Shown here one piece after another: positions 54,638 through 64,000 of a DNA stretch of 64,000 nucleotides. The DNA lies in NCBI GenBank assembly GCA_009927275.1, contig RFNG01000130.1, positions 30,560 to 94,559 of the forward strand, read 5' to 3'. The notes beneath the pieces are model-generated. The model made no database searches. It was not told the DNA's origin and was given only the letters and a program-made list of their open reading frames with translations. Each line of letters starts with the position of its first letter. Within the stretch, counting starts at the first letter, position 1. The DNA is from Sphingobacteriia bacterium. Its GTDB lineage: Bacteria; Bacteroidota; Bacteroidia; B-17B0; Aurantibacillaceae. The position numbers were made by a program, and so were the translations under genes.

Positions 54638-55088
54638 TTAATCGGTAAAGCGTAAAGGTTAATATACTTGCAAAACTTACCCAGGCTAAATAGGGTATTT
54701 GAACAAGCGCTGCGGTACGATCTATTTTATAAACAGTAATAATCATGCCGGCAATACAAATCCATGTAAACACTATTTCAAAACAGGCAAGGCCAATATT
54801 TTGCCATCGAAAAAAAATAATACTCCAAAAAAAGTTTAAAATCAATTGAATTGTAAAAAATAAAAGGGCATTACGTTTTAGTGGACCGTCTTCACTTTGC
54901 CATATCCGCGTTAGCGTAAATCCCATTAGGATGTACAAACATGTCCATACCGGACCAAAAATAGATGCCGGCGGCATCCAAAGGGGTTTTTGTAAATTTT
55001 TATACCATGGACCCAAACCCGCAGACGAAAGCAGGCCTGATACCAGGCCTGCTGCCAACGGTATGGTGTAGAGTACTATTTTAATCAT
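54630..55088 (-). CDS. TspO/MBR family protein
   Basis: 'WYKNLQKPLWMPPASIFGPVWTCLYILMGFTLTRIW' TspO signature, five TM. Confidence 0.93.
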   Translation of the reverse strand: MIKIVLYTIPLAAGLVSGLLSSAGLGPWYKNLQKPLWMPPASIFGPVWTCLYILMGFTLTRIWQSEDGPLKRNALLFFTIQLILNFFWSIIFFRWQNIGLACFEIVFTWICIAGMIITVYKIDRTAALVQIPYLAWVSFASILTFTLYRLNA

Positions 55089-55225
55089 TATGTTTTTTTT
55101 GATTTACAAGATTTACTGCAATATAAAACGTGTTCCCAACTTAAACTCCATTTTTTTCGCCATGAAAACGCACGTTGACAGGTTTTACAAATTTTATATG
55201 GCAATTGTGATTTATGACCTTTCAT
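55088..55225 (-). CDS. DUF2256 family small zinc-ribbon-like protein
   Basis: 'YKICKTCQRAFSWRKKWSLSWEHVLYCSKSCKSKK'; starts at the ATG overlapping the upstream stop. Confidence 0.88.
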   Translation of the reverse strand: MKGHKSQLPYKICKTCQRAFSWRKKWSLSWEHVLYCSKSCKSKKT

Positions 55226-55857
55226 AAAATATGTTGCGCAACAGAATGAGGTTTGGCATAAGCAAAACGCACAGGAGGATGGCAAAGATGATAGGCATCA
55301 AGTCCGCTTACACATAGGGTTTCAGCATCTTGTAAATTTACAAAGCCATCAGCATGTATACTATTTTCGGGAAGGTAAATGGTTTGTACACGTCCTATAA
55401 CAAGCGATGTGCCATTAATAGGAATTTCTGTTTCAGATTCAAAAACCATACTCCATTTAATTTTGGAGGCTTTAACAAAAGGGGCTTTAAAGCCATTTAA
55501 GTATTCAGGCTCTAATTGATTTGCAGTAAATTCAGATGTGTGGACATCATAACGTGCTGCACATTGATGCGCCTGAGCCATGATGTGATTCGGCACCAAG
55601 TTAATGCTGTATACTTTTGAATTTCGAATGTTTGTAAGAGTATGCCGCTCAACACTGTCGGGTCTAAAAAGTAATCCCATAAGCGCCGGATGCGCACCAA
55701 TATGAATCAGAGAATTGAATGGGGCAAGATTTGTATGGCCATTTTCATTAACAGTACCAACTAAACACAGTGCTTTAAATCCTCCCAATGAGTTTATAAA
55801 ACATGTTCTGTAACGGTGTTCCCAATTTTGAAATTCTTCAGATGTAATTTCCCTCAT
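55222..55857 (-). CDS. Flavin reductase family protein
   Basis: 'FINSLGGFKALCLVGTVNENGHTNLAPFNSLIHIGAHPALMGLLFRPDSVERHTLTNI'. Confidence 0.85.
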   Translation of the reverse strand: MREITSEEFQNWEHRYRTCFINSLGGFKALCLVGTVNENGHTNLAPFNSLIHIGAHPALMGLLFRPDSVERHTLTNIRNSKVYSINLVPNHIMAQAHQCAARYDVHTSEFTANQLEPEYLNGFKAPFVKASKIKWSMVFESETEIPINGTSLVIGRVQTIYLPENSIHADGFVNLQDAETLCVSGLDAYHLCHPPVRFAYAKPHSVAQHIL

Positions 55858-56543
55858 ACTTTTAAGTGTGTGAGTCCGCCATCAACGTTTAGTATTTGTC
55901 CGCTCATCCATGCATGTTCTTGCGCTATTAAAAAGGCCATTGCTTTGGCAATATCCGTTGCACTGCCAATGCGTTTTAAGGGATGACGGTTAGCCGATTG
56001 TTCTTTTTTTTCAGGACTTGAAAGCAAACGTTCAGCCAATGGTGTATCGGTAAGTGATGGCGCTACACAGTTTACCCGTATGTGGGGCGCTAATTCAGCC
56101 GCAAGCGCTCGGGTTAAACCTTCAACGGCAGATTTTGCCATAGCAACTGATGCATGAAAGGGCATGCCTAATGAAGCGGCAACGGAACTTACAAAAACCA
56201 TGGCACCTTGCCCGTTGCGTTTAAGTAATGGAAGCGCATGTTGTGCACAGCGTGCTGCAGCCAGCGCATTACATTCCATATCGTTTAAAAAATCTTGATC
56301 TGATAAACGCAAAAAAGGTTTTAATTGAATACTGCCCGGTAAAAAGGCCATTGCTGCAACAGGGGTATTAATTTCAGGAAGATCCGTGCTGGCGTAGGAT
56401 TGTATTTGAAACCATTCGTCAAAGCCCTCCACTTTTGGTTTTCTACTAATGCCCCATACGGTATTATGTTGTGCGCGAAGTTCTTGAGCTAAAGCTATTG
56501 CTATTTTACTTGAAGCCCCATAAATTAATGTAATAGGCATCAT
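55854..56543 (-). CDS. SDR family oxidoreductase
   Basis: 'LIYGASSKIAIALAQEL', 'VFVSSVAASLGMPFHASVAMAKSAVEGL', 'SGQILNVDGG'. Confidence 0.92.
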   Translation of the reverse strand: MMPITLIYGASSKIAIALAQELRAQHNTVWGISRKPKVEGFDEWFQIQSYASTDLPEINTPVAAMAFLPGSIQLKPFLRLSDQDFLNDMECNALAAARCAQHALPLLKRNGQGAMVFVSSVAASLGMPFHASVAMAKSAVEGLTRALAAELAPHIRVNCVAPSLTDTPLAERLLSSPEKKEQSANRHPLKRIGSATDIAKAMAFLIAQEHAWMSGQILNVDGGLTHLKV

Positions 56544-57004
56544 GATGTAACTGGAAAAAGTTGGTTTAACATTTGGGTTCTATAATTAAAAATGGATTCT
56601 AGTTTTGGACGTATTAGCCATTTGTGACTTAATGGCGCCATAGCAAACCAAGGTAATTTATAATTTACAACGTCACGCATCTCAGTGCCTGATGGGTGGG
56701 GATGAATCCAATGCTGGTGATGCCAAAACGCATAGGGCCCAAATCGCTGTTCATCTACAAAATAGCTTCCGGGCACAACATGAGTAATTTCAGTAATCCA
56801 CGACATTGATATGCCTAAAAGTGGACGCACATTGTAGCCTATAATTTGCCCGGCATAAGTTGTTGTTGAACCGCTTCTGTAAGTCATTTCAAAACTCATT
56901 TCAGGGGGTGTTATTTTTGCCAAATTTTCGGGCTTTGATAAAAATTCCCACGCCTTTTCTGGAGAAATTCCAATAATTTGATGGGATTCTAAACGGTATA
57001 TCAT
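56540..57004 (-). CDS. SRPBCC family protein
   Basis: 'ISPEKAWEFLSKPENLAKITPPEMSFEM...HWIHPHPSGTEMRDVVNYKLP'; ATG 57004 preferred. Confidence 0.85.
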   Translation of the reverse strand: MIYRLESHQIIGISPEKAWEFLSKPENLAKITPPEMSFEMTYRSGSTTTYAGQIIGYNVRPLLGISMSWITEITHVVPGSYFVDEQRFGPYAFWHHQHWIHPHPSGTEMRDVVNYKLPWFAMAPLSHKWLIRPKLESIFNYRTQMLNQLFPVTS

Positions 57005-57159
57005 AGTTATAAAACAAAAGCGTTGCGCTTTTGTTTCGTGGTTTTGAATGATATTCCTATAAATGCAGTTCATATTAGTGAAATGCCGGGATATCTAACT
57101 TATGCTCATCTAAGCCCTGTGAATCCCTTTAGCAATAATTTTATTTTGAAATATATTTA

Positions 57160-57505
57160 GGGCGATGTCTTTATTGTTAAAATTATTTGGGCGCGTCCCT
57201 GCGGGCCGGGCTTCTGCGGATTACGCTACGCTTCAGAACATCCTGCGGATGGTTCCCCTTCGGGTCCTACGAATCCCTCGCGCAAATACTATTAACGCAA
57301 TATTTTGTATAGTATAAAAATGCCTTAGCCGGCTGTAGGGGCATAGCGTTCTTTTAACCGAAGGTTAAAAAACCGAACCTGTGAAGCCCGAAAGACGGCG
57401 ACCGCAAAGCGGTAAGGCCCAAAAAAAATATACAGAAATAATTTGGGCGATGCCTTCGGCCCGGGCTGCTCCGGGCTCGCTTCGCTCGGTTTTCTTCGGC
57501 CCAAA
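57160..57505. repeat. Intergenic compound repeat with several GGGCG(A/C)-type GC-rich palindromic modules
   Basis: Modules at 57160-57169 (partial), 57188-57283 and 57445-57504 share '(A)TTTgGGGCG..CC..CGG.CCGGGCT'; 57354-57420 has further palindromes; related copy at 63949-64000. Confidence 0.75.
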
Positions 57506-57571
57506 ATAAATATTTAAAACATTGGGGTGCGCAGTTTTTGGTACTTATAAAAAGCACTCTTAAAATCTGTG

Positions 57572-58123
57572 TTAAAATGCGTATCCAAAACCAAAACCTG
57601 CCCAGTGCTTTGAAAAATCAATACCATAAAATAATGGCACATACATACATTGCAGCATAAAGCCTTTAGTATATTTTTTTTTAAAGCGATATCCAAATGC
57701 TATACTGGCATTAAGATTGTTGTTTCGTTGCACGTTTATAGTATAAATATCAGTTTTTATAGTACTTGAAAATACCGTTCCAAAACTCACTACAAAACAA
57801 TGCATAACACCATATTGAGCTACTAACGTTAAGGGCAGAGCCAGGTCGGGATTAAACGATTTAGTGTAATCCATTAGCGGCATAGCATTTATGCCACATC
57901 GAAATCCAAGTTTAAGGATTTTAAATTGTTTTACATTATGTTCGTAATTTAAACTGCCCCAACCGCCCATACCTCCGGCTTCTATGTATACTAAATGTTT
58001 TGCAAAACTAGAATCTTGTGCTGTTGTAAATCGTATTAAAACTATAAGGTTAAAAACAAAAAACCAGGCTCTCAAAACACGACCTAACAATGTAGTTTTA
58101 AAAATTAAAACTAATTTGGCCAT
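57572..58123 (-). CDS. Hypothetical secreted/outer-membrane protein
   Basis: Signal peptide-like N-terminus; aromatic-rich beta-like sequence; C-terminal 'GFGFGYAF'. Confidence 0.5.
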   Translation of the reverse strand: MAKLVLIFKTTLLGRVLRAWFFVFNLIVLIRFTTAQDSSFAKHLVYIEAGGMGGWGSLNYEHNVKQFKILKLGFRCGINAMPLMDYTKSFNPDLALPLTLVAQYGVMHCFVVSFGTVFSSTIKTDIYTINVQRNNNLNASIAFGYRFKKKYTKGFMLQCMYVPLFYGIDFSKHWAGFGFGYAF

Positions 58124-60734
58124 CGCCCTCTAAAAAATCTTTAGCATTTGATTTATTGAGCTTTTCCATTGCACGACGATGTAATTCAACAGGTGAAAGA
58201 CCTGATTTTTCTGATTCGTCTTTATTTAAAAACCGGCGCGCCTGTTTTATTTCCTCAGGTTCTTTTAAGCTTATATCTTTAATTTTAAAATCAGATAATT
58301 TTTTGCCTTTAGTTTTTAATCCTGTAACACCAATAAAGCTTTGCAGGGTAATGATTTCGCTTTTGGGCTGCTCGCCTTTAACTTTAGAAAAGTGTAATTC
58401 AAGAAGAGGATTTACTTGTGAAGTAACCAATTCAACGCGGCTGTTTTCATGTTCAGGTATTATAAGCGTTTTTACCTGTAATGCTTCTGGCAAAAAACGT
58501 TTTACAAAGTATTGTTGGCGTTCACCATCAAAATATACCATGCTTAAAGGCAGTTCGGGTTGAAACTTTTCAATCCATATTAAATCGTCTTCAAAGCGAT
58601 GGCTTAAATCGTAGGTATACAATCGGTAATGGCCTTTTGCAGATAATGTTAAAATGCCATCAGCACCACTAAATTTACCAAGATAGGTTCCTTTTTCATC
58701 TTTATTTAAGCGCTGTGTAGCCTCATCAAACCAAAAATCTTCGCCTTCTAAGGTAGAGGCTCCTTTAGCTTTTAATACAACTTTATTGACCGTGTATTTG
58801 GTTACAATATTTCCTACGGCACTTCGTGCCTTAACATCCATTTCAGCAAAATCTATATCAATTTGTAATTTGCGCAAACCGGTTACTGCCCTCAGTTGTA
58901 CTTGTACTTGTTCCGCCTCACCATTGGGATTGGCAGAAAGCCAGTATACCGTACTGCCCGTATTGCCTTTGGTTAAATCATATATTTTATCGCGTGTTAT
59001 ACCGGTAACATTAAAGCGCTTCATAAACGTTATGCCTTTGGGTCCGTCACGATATACCATATGGTAAATAGTGCGCTCGTCATTCTTTTTAAAAATGGCA
59101 ACATGCATTATGTCTTTGCCAACAAACACTTTATCTGCCACTTTAAATACTTTCATTTTACCTTCTTTGGTAAATGCGATAATATCATCCAAATCTGAAC
59201 AGTCTGTAATAAATTCATCTTTTTTAAGAGCAGTTCCAATAAAGCCCTCGGCACGATTAACAAATAATTTTTCATTTGCTAAAATGACCTGCGTTGCAAC
59301 AATGGTTTCAAGTTGTTTGGTTTCCGTTTTACGTTCACGTCCTGTACCGTATTTTTTCTTTAGAGTTTTAAAATACTCAATAGCATAGTCCACCAGATTA
59401 TTTAAATGATGTTTTACCTGTTCTAAAAGCTCCTGTAACTCTTTCATGTTGGCTTCTGCTTTTGCCGAATCAAATCGTGTAATACGAATCATTGGAATTT
59501 GAGTAAGCTTATTAAGATCTTCGTCGGTAATATCACGAATTAATTTTTTTCGGTGCGGCTTAAAACAATCGTATAAATAGCTAAATAAAGTGTCTTTACT
59601 CGAATAGGACTTAAATTCGATATACATTTCTTCCCGAATAAAAAGCTTTTCAAGTGAGGCAAAATGCCATTTTTCTTCTAATTCATGTTGTTGTATTTCC
59701 AGTTCGGTTTTTAATAAATGCAGTGTTTGTTGGGTAGAGCGTTTTAAAATTTCACTTACACCTAAAAACTTTGGCTTGTCTTGCTCAATCACGCAGGCAT
59801 TCGGAGAAATACTTAATTCGCATTGCGTAAAAGCATACAATGCATCGATTGTTTTATCGGGCGAAATACCGGGTTGTAAATGCACTTGAATTTCTACCTG
59901 TTCAGCAGTATTATCCTCTACTTTTTTAATTTTTATTTTGCCCTTATCATTTGCAGCTAAAATGGAATCAATAAGCGAACCGGTGGTTGTTGTAAATGGT
60001 ATTTCAGTAATTACAAGCGTTTTGGCATTTAAGGATTTAATGCGCGCTCTAATTTTAATTTTTCCGCCTCGTAATCCGTCTTTATATTCACTAAAATCGG
60101 CAATACCGCCTGTTATAAAATCAGGATATATAGTTGCTTTTTTTACCCTTTAAACCTGAATGGAGGCATCAATAAGTTCATTAAAATTATGCGGTAAAAT
60201 CTTGCATGCAAGGCCCACGGCAATTCCATCAACGCCCTGCGCTAACACCAGTGGAAACTTTACCGGTAATGCCAGAGGCTCTTTGTTTCGTCCATCATAA
60301 CTTAAACCCCATGTTGTTGTTTTAGGATTAAATACAATATCTTTTGCCAGTGAACTTAGTCGGGCTTCAATATATCTGGGTGCTGCCGCACTGTCTCCGG
60401 TGTAAATGTTACCCCAGTTTCCCTGGCAGTCAATTAACAAGTCTTTTTGCCCCATTGATACCAGCGCATCACCAATACTGGCATCGCCATGCGGATGGTA
60501 TTTCATGGTGTTGCCAATTAAATTGGCCACCTTATTATAGCGTCCGTCTTCAAGTTCCCACATGCTGTGCAAAATTCTACGCTGCACAGGCTTTAAGCCA
60601 TCATCAATAGCGGGCACGGCACGTTCTAAAATAACGTACGAGGCATAATCTACAAACCAGTTTTTAAATAATCCGCTTACATGGGTTACATGAGATTTAT
60701 CGGCATGTTGATTGTTTTCGGTAACTTCAGACAT
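58098..60734 (-). CDS. parC: DNA topoisomerase IV subunit A, interrupted by an in-frame TAA
   Basis: ORFs 60150-60734 ('ILERAVPAIDDGLKPVQRRILHSM...ILPHNFNELIDASIQV') and 58098-59885 lie in the same frame; the 88 codons between continue ParC ('KKATIYPDFITGGIADFSEYKDGLRGGKIKIRARI...'). Confidence 0.9.
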
Positions 60735-60968
60735 ATTTGAAAACGCAAATATACATGCCCGATTAAAATAGCTGCTGTTAATCTAAAGTATATATTAACA
60801 GATGTATTAAGCATATTTAATGCAAAAGGTAACAACGGGCATGTAGCAAGAACTAATCATTAATTTTAACATGCACATAATCAGCGTTTTAAACAAATAT
60901 TAAAGACCTTACAAATTCTTTTTTGTTTTTCCTCTTTTTTTTATTCTTTTGCACAACGTAAAACAACC

Positions 60969-61190
60969 ATGTATTGGACACTTGAATTAGCCAGTTGGCT
61001 CGAAGATGCACCCTGGCCCGCTACCAAAGATGAATTAATTGACTTTGCCATGCGCACCGGTGCACCAATGGAAGTAATTGAAAATCTGCAAGAAATTGAA
61101 GATGAAGGCGAATCGTATGAAAGTATAGAGGAGATATGGCCCGATTATCCCACAAAGGACGATTTCTTTTTTAATGAGGATGAATTTTAA
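60969..61190 (+). CDS. DUF2795-like small protein
   Basis: 'LASWLEDAPWPATKDELIDFAMRTGAPMEVIENLQEIEDEGESYESIEEIWPDYPTKDDFFFNEDEF'. Confidence 0.8.
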   Translation: MYWTLELASWLEDAPWPATKDELIDFAMRTGAPMEVIENLQEIEDEGESYESIEEIWPDYPTKDDFFFNEDEF

Positions 61191-61906
61191 ATCATCATAA
61201 GCAAACTCATTAACAGCATCAGGCCATTTTCTACCAGCGTAACATTACCAACAGGTAAATTAAATCCTGCACCCAAACAAGCACATTGTATCGGTTGTGA
61301 CAAACGCATGGCCAAAATAACACCAATTAGTCCGCTCAACATAATAAGCGCGGTAAATACATGCAAGGCCATAGTGTTAAATGCGCTTAAGTAAAGCAAA
61401 CCTAAAGCACACTCTATAAATGGGTAACACAGGGCCCAAACGGGGATATACATGGCAAGCGCATCATACGTTTTAAAGCGTGATGCAAACCCCCTTACAT
61501 CCAACAGTTTAAAAAACGAAAAACTAATAAAGAAACCACCCATAAATACACGCATTACATGATTTATTGTAAATGCCATGGTAGCTTGTTGTTTAACCAA
61601 ATTCCAAACATCTATACAACAGCATAATACCAGTAAAGTAAAAATTAATAGTACAGGTTTATATGTGGTTAAAAAGTGGGGCTTGTTGGCTTCATTTACA
61701 AGAGTTTGTATACTGTATTTTGGAAAATCGGCAAGGGCCTGTTGCAGGGTTTCAAGCGTTAAGGCGGATGTGTGCGTAATTTTTAATCGTTGTGTAGTTA
61801 TGTCAGGCTCTACCAATTCAATTTGGGGAATGGTTTTTAAACGTGTTTTAATTAATGCCACACAGCTTGAACAGGTCATACCGAGCAATGTATATTCTGT
61901 AACCAT
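61187..61906 (-). CDS. HMA domain fused to a MauE/DoxX-like membrane domain
   Basis: 'YTLLGMTCSSCVALIKTRL' CxxC metal-binding motif; four-TM C-terminal half. Confidence 0.75.
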   Translation of the reverse strand: MVTEYTLLGMTCSSCVALIKTRLKTIPQIELVEPDITTQRLKITHTSALTLETLQQALADFPKYSIQTLVNEANKPHFLTTYKPVLLIFTLLVLCCCIDVWNLVKQQATMAFTINHVMRVFMGGFFISFSFFKLLDVRGFASRFKTYDALAMYIPVWALCYPFIECALGLLYLSAFNTMALHVFTALIMLSGLIGVILAMRLSQPIQCACLGAGFNLPVGNVTLVENGLMLLMSLLMMI

Positions 61907-61955
61907 ATGTTAAAGATACGGCATACGGTGTTTTAATAAAATGTAATTTTACACT

Positions 61956-63158
61956 ATGCCTCAATTATCTAATAAAGCAGAACATATGCCGGCTTCGCCC
62001 ATTCGTAAATTGGTTCCCTATGCCGAAGCAGCCAAAAAAAAAGGTATTCGCATTTTTCATTTAAATATTGGACAACCCGATATTCAAACACCGGATACAT
62101 TTTTAAATGCCGTTAAAAACACCTCTATTAAAATTTTAGAATACACCCACAGCGCTGGCACCGAATCGTACCGAAAAAAATTATGTACCTATTATCAACG
62201 GTATAATATTCAATTAGATCCGGCCGATATTTTAGTTACTAACGGAGGTAGTGAAGCCATTCAATTTGCCATGCTAAGTTGTTTTAATGCTGGCGATGAA
62301 ATAATAATTCCCGAACCCTTTTATGCCAATTATAATGGTTTTGGAACTGCTGCAGATGTTCGCGTTGTACCGGTACGCAGCACCATTGAAAACGGATTTG
62401 CACTGCCTTCCATTTCTGCATTTGAAGCTGCCATTGGCCCTAAAACAAAAGGGATAATGATTTGCAATCCCGGAAATCCAACGGGTTACTTATACAGTCG
62501 TAAAGAGCTTGAAGGTTTGGCTGATCTTGTTAAAAAACACGATTTATATTTGTTAAGCGATGAAGTGTACCGTGAGTTTTGTTACGACGGAAACCCTTAC
62601 GTTAGCGTAATGCATTTGCCGGGTATTGATAACCACGTTATTTTATTAGATTCCATAAGTAAACGTTACAGTGCTTGTGGTGCTCGCATTGGGGCTCTTA
62701 TTAGTAAAAACAAAGCCGTACTGGCTGCGGCTTTAAAATTTGCACAGGCTCGATTAAGTCCGCCTACCTTTGGCCAAATCGGTGCAGAAGCGGCTATCGA
62801 TACACCCGAAAGTTATTTTAAAGAAGTGAAAGCAGAATATATAAAACGCCGGGATGTTTTAGTATCAACATTAAATGCCATGCCCGGAGTATTTTGCCCA
62901 ATTCCGGGAGGCGCTTTTTATGCAATGGCCAGATTGCCAATTGATGATGCCGATCGTTTTTGTCAGTGGCTTTTAGAATCATTCAGCTACAATAACCAAA
63001 CACTTATGCTAGCTCCTGCAACCGGATTTTATGCAAGTGCAGGTGCCGGTAAAAATGAGGTTCGATTAGCTTATGTACTTAATGTAAATGATTTAAGTGC
63101 GGCATTAGAATGCCTAGCCAAAGCCTTACAGGAGTATCCCGGTAAAACCTTAGTATAA
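61956..63158 (+). CDS. PLP-dependent class I/II aminotransferase
   Basis: 'FHLNIGQPDIQTPD', 'MICNPGNPTGYLYSR', 'LLDSISKRYSACGARIGALIS' PLP-lysine region. Confidence 0.94.
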   Translation: MPQLSNKAEHMPASPIRKLVPYAEAAKKKGIRIFHLNIGQPDIQTPDTFLNAVKNTSIKILEYTHSAGTESYRKKLCTYYQRYNIQLDPADILVTNGGSEAIQFAMLSCFNAGDEIIIPEPFYANYNGFGTAADVRVVPVRSTIENGFALPSISAFEAAIGPKTKGIMICNPGNPTGYLYSRKELEGLADLVKKHDLYLLSDEVYREFCYDGNPYVSVMHLPGIDNHVILLDSISKRYSACGARIGALISKNKAVLAAALKFAQARLSPPTFGQIGAEAAIDTPESYFKEVKAEYIKRRDVLVSTLNAMPGVFCPIPGGAFYAMARLPIDDADRFCQWLLESFSYNNQTLMLAPATGFYASAGAGKNEVRLAYVLNVNDLSAALECLAKALQEYPGKTLV

Positions 63159-63754
63159 TGTATCGTTTACTAATATTACTATGCTGTATAGTAATTTCAT
63201 CATGCACCACAGGTGCTGTTTCAAGTACAAATGAATCTGCACCACCAACATTTAACAATCATCCAAAAATTCAAATTAAAAAGGGATTTTCAGGTATAGT
63301 AAAGTTGCCTGAAATGTTGTGCTATTGTATAGCCGATTCATGTAATCCAAAAGACCGCGCCGCAGCCACAAGTAAAGCCATTTCAAATTTATACTTACAG
63401 CTTTCTAAAAATAATATACAAAGCGATGGGCCATTAGGCCAAATTTTAATATATAAAGATTCTGTAATGGAACGTTTTGAATGTATTAAACCCATTTTGC
63501 AATTACCTCAAAAAAATCCGGAGCAAGGTCAATTTGTGTTTTTAGAATCGGGTATATTTTACATTTATCATCATTTTGGTGCATATGAAAATTTAGACGC
63601 AGCTTATAAAACTATTAGTGTGGATTTACAACATAAACGTTTAAGCGTTTGTGGTCCATTGCGTGAATTTTACATTACAAGTTTAGAACAAACTTCCGAT
63701 GAAAGCCGCTGGATTACCCGTATTATGATACCTGTATCAAATAGCAGTAATTAA
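63158..63754 (+). CDS. Lipoprotein with GyrI-like/effector-binding-type domain
   Basis: Lipobox 'IVISSC'; C-terminal 'YIYHHFGAYENLDAAYKTI...CGPLREFYITSLEQTSDESRWITRIMIPV' resembles the GyrI-like pattern. Confidence 0.65.
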   Translation: MYRLLILLCCIVISSCTTGAVSSTNESAPPTFNNHPKIQIKKGFSGIVKLPEMLCYCIADSCNPKDRAAATSKAISNLYLQLSKNNIQSDGPLGQILIYKDSVMERFECIKPILQLPQKNPEQGQFVFLESGIFYIYHHFGAYENLDAAYKTISVDLQHKRLSVCGPLREFYITSLEQTSDESRWITRIMIPVSNSSN

Positions 63755-63948
63755 TTTTAAATTGTAATTCAGAATAGTATTATAAGCAAAACATATAAAA
63801 CGTTTTTGCAGCAATTTAAAAGCACAATTACAATTTTTATTATACCAAAAAAATATTTTTAGGCGCATCTATATTAATGGGTTTCTTTTTTTTTGGTTGA
63901 AATATGTTTTGGGCGGTAATGTTTTTGTTTTTAGTAGGATTATTTTTA

Positions 63949-64000
63949 GGGCGATGCCTTCGGCCCGGGCTACTCCGGGCTCGTTACACTCGGTTATTGC
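63949..64000. repeat. Second copy of the GGGCGATGCCTTCGGCCCGGGCT repeat, truncated by the window edge
   Basis: 47-nt alignment to 57445-57491 with 4 mismatches by eye. Confidence 0.8.

Noticed and set aside
57354-57557. 67 aa minus-strand ORF
   Set aside because: Lies across the palindromic repeat region; sequence is translated repeat DNA
58156-59388. Several plus-strand ORFs of 63-135 aa opposite parC
   Set aside because: Antisense shadows; the minus-strand ParC reading is clearly conserved
58098-60734. Stop-codon reassignment as explanation for TAA in parC
   Set aside because: TAA is used as the normal terminator by many other genes in this window, e.g. cysS and urocanase
63757-63840. 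AATTGTAATT / AATTACAATT inverted repeat after the last CDS
   Set aside because: Loop of about 60 nt and AT-only composition; expected by chance in this base composition

Overview
The window is a roughly 64 kb chromosomal segment of a Bacteroidota bacterium. Supporting evidence: TAnnTTTG-type promoters, a T9SS C-terminal tail, DUF5916, an atpBEFHAG cluster without atpDC, and paired OmpH/Skp genes after BamA. Content is mostly housekeeping: ATP synthase, succinate dehydrogenase, BamA/Skp, UppS, CysS, ParC, AhcY, urocanase, peptidases and one tRNA-Arg(UCU). There is a photolyase/SDR/SRPBCC/TspO/DUF2256 cluster and a short repeat-rich intergenic region at about 57.15-57.5 kb, with a related copy at the window end. 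I see no CRISPR array, prophage, transposon or obvious defence island. The most striking signal is that four conserved genes (atpA, homogentisate dioxygenase, a cryptochrome/photolyase-like gene and parC) are interrupted by single-base length changes in short homopolymers, while A9 runs in other genes are in frame. Assembly or sequencing error is the leading explanation, but slippage or recoding, or true pseudogenisation, should be tested. Other leads are a perfect 12-bp hairpin plus T-tract between atpE and atpF, an uncharacterised secreted HExxH protein, and a CarH/LitR-like MerR regulator. All family assignments come from reading the protein sequences; no database search was run.
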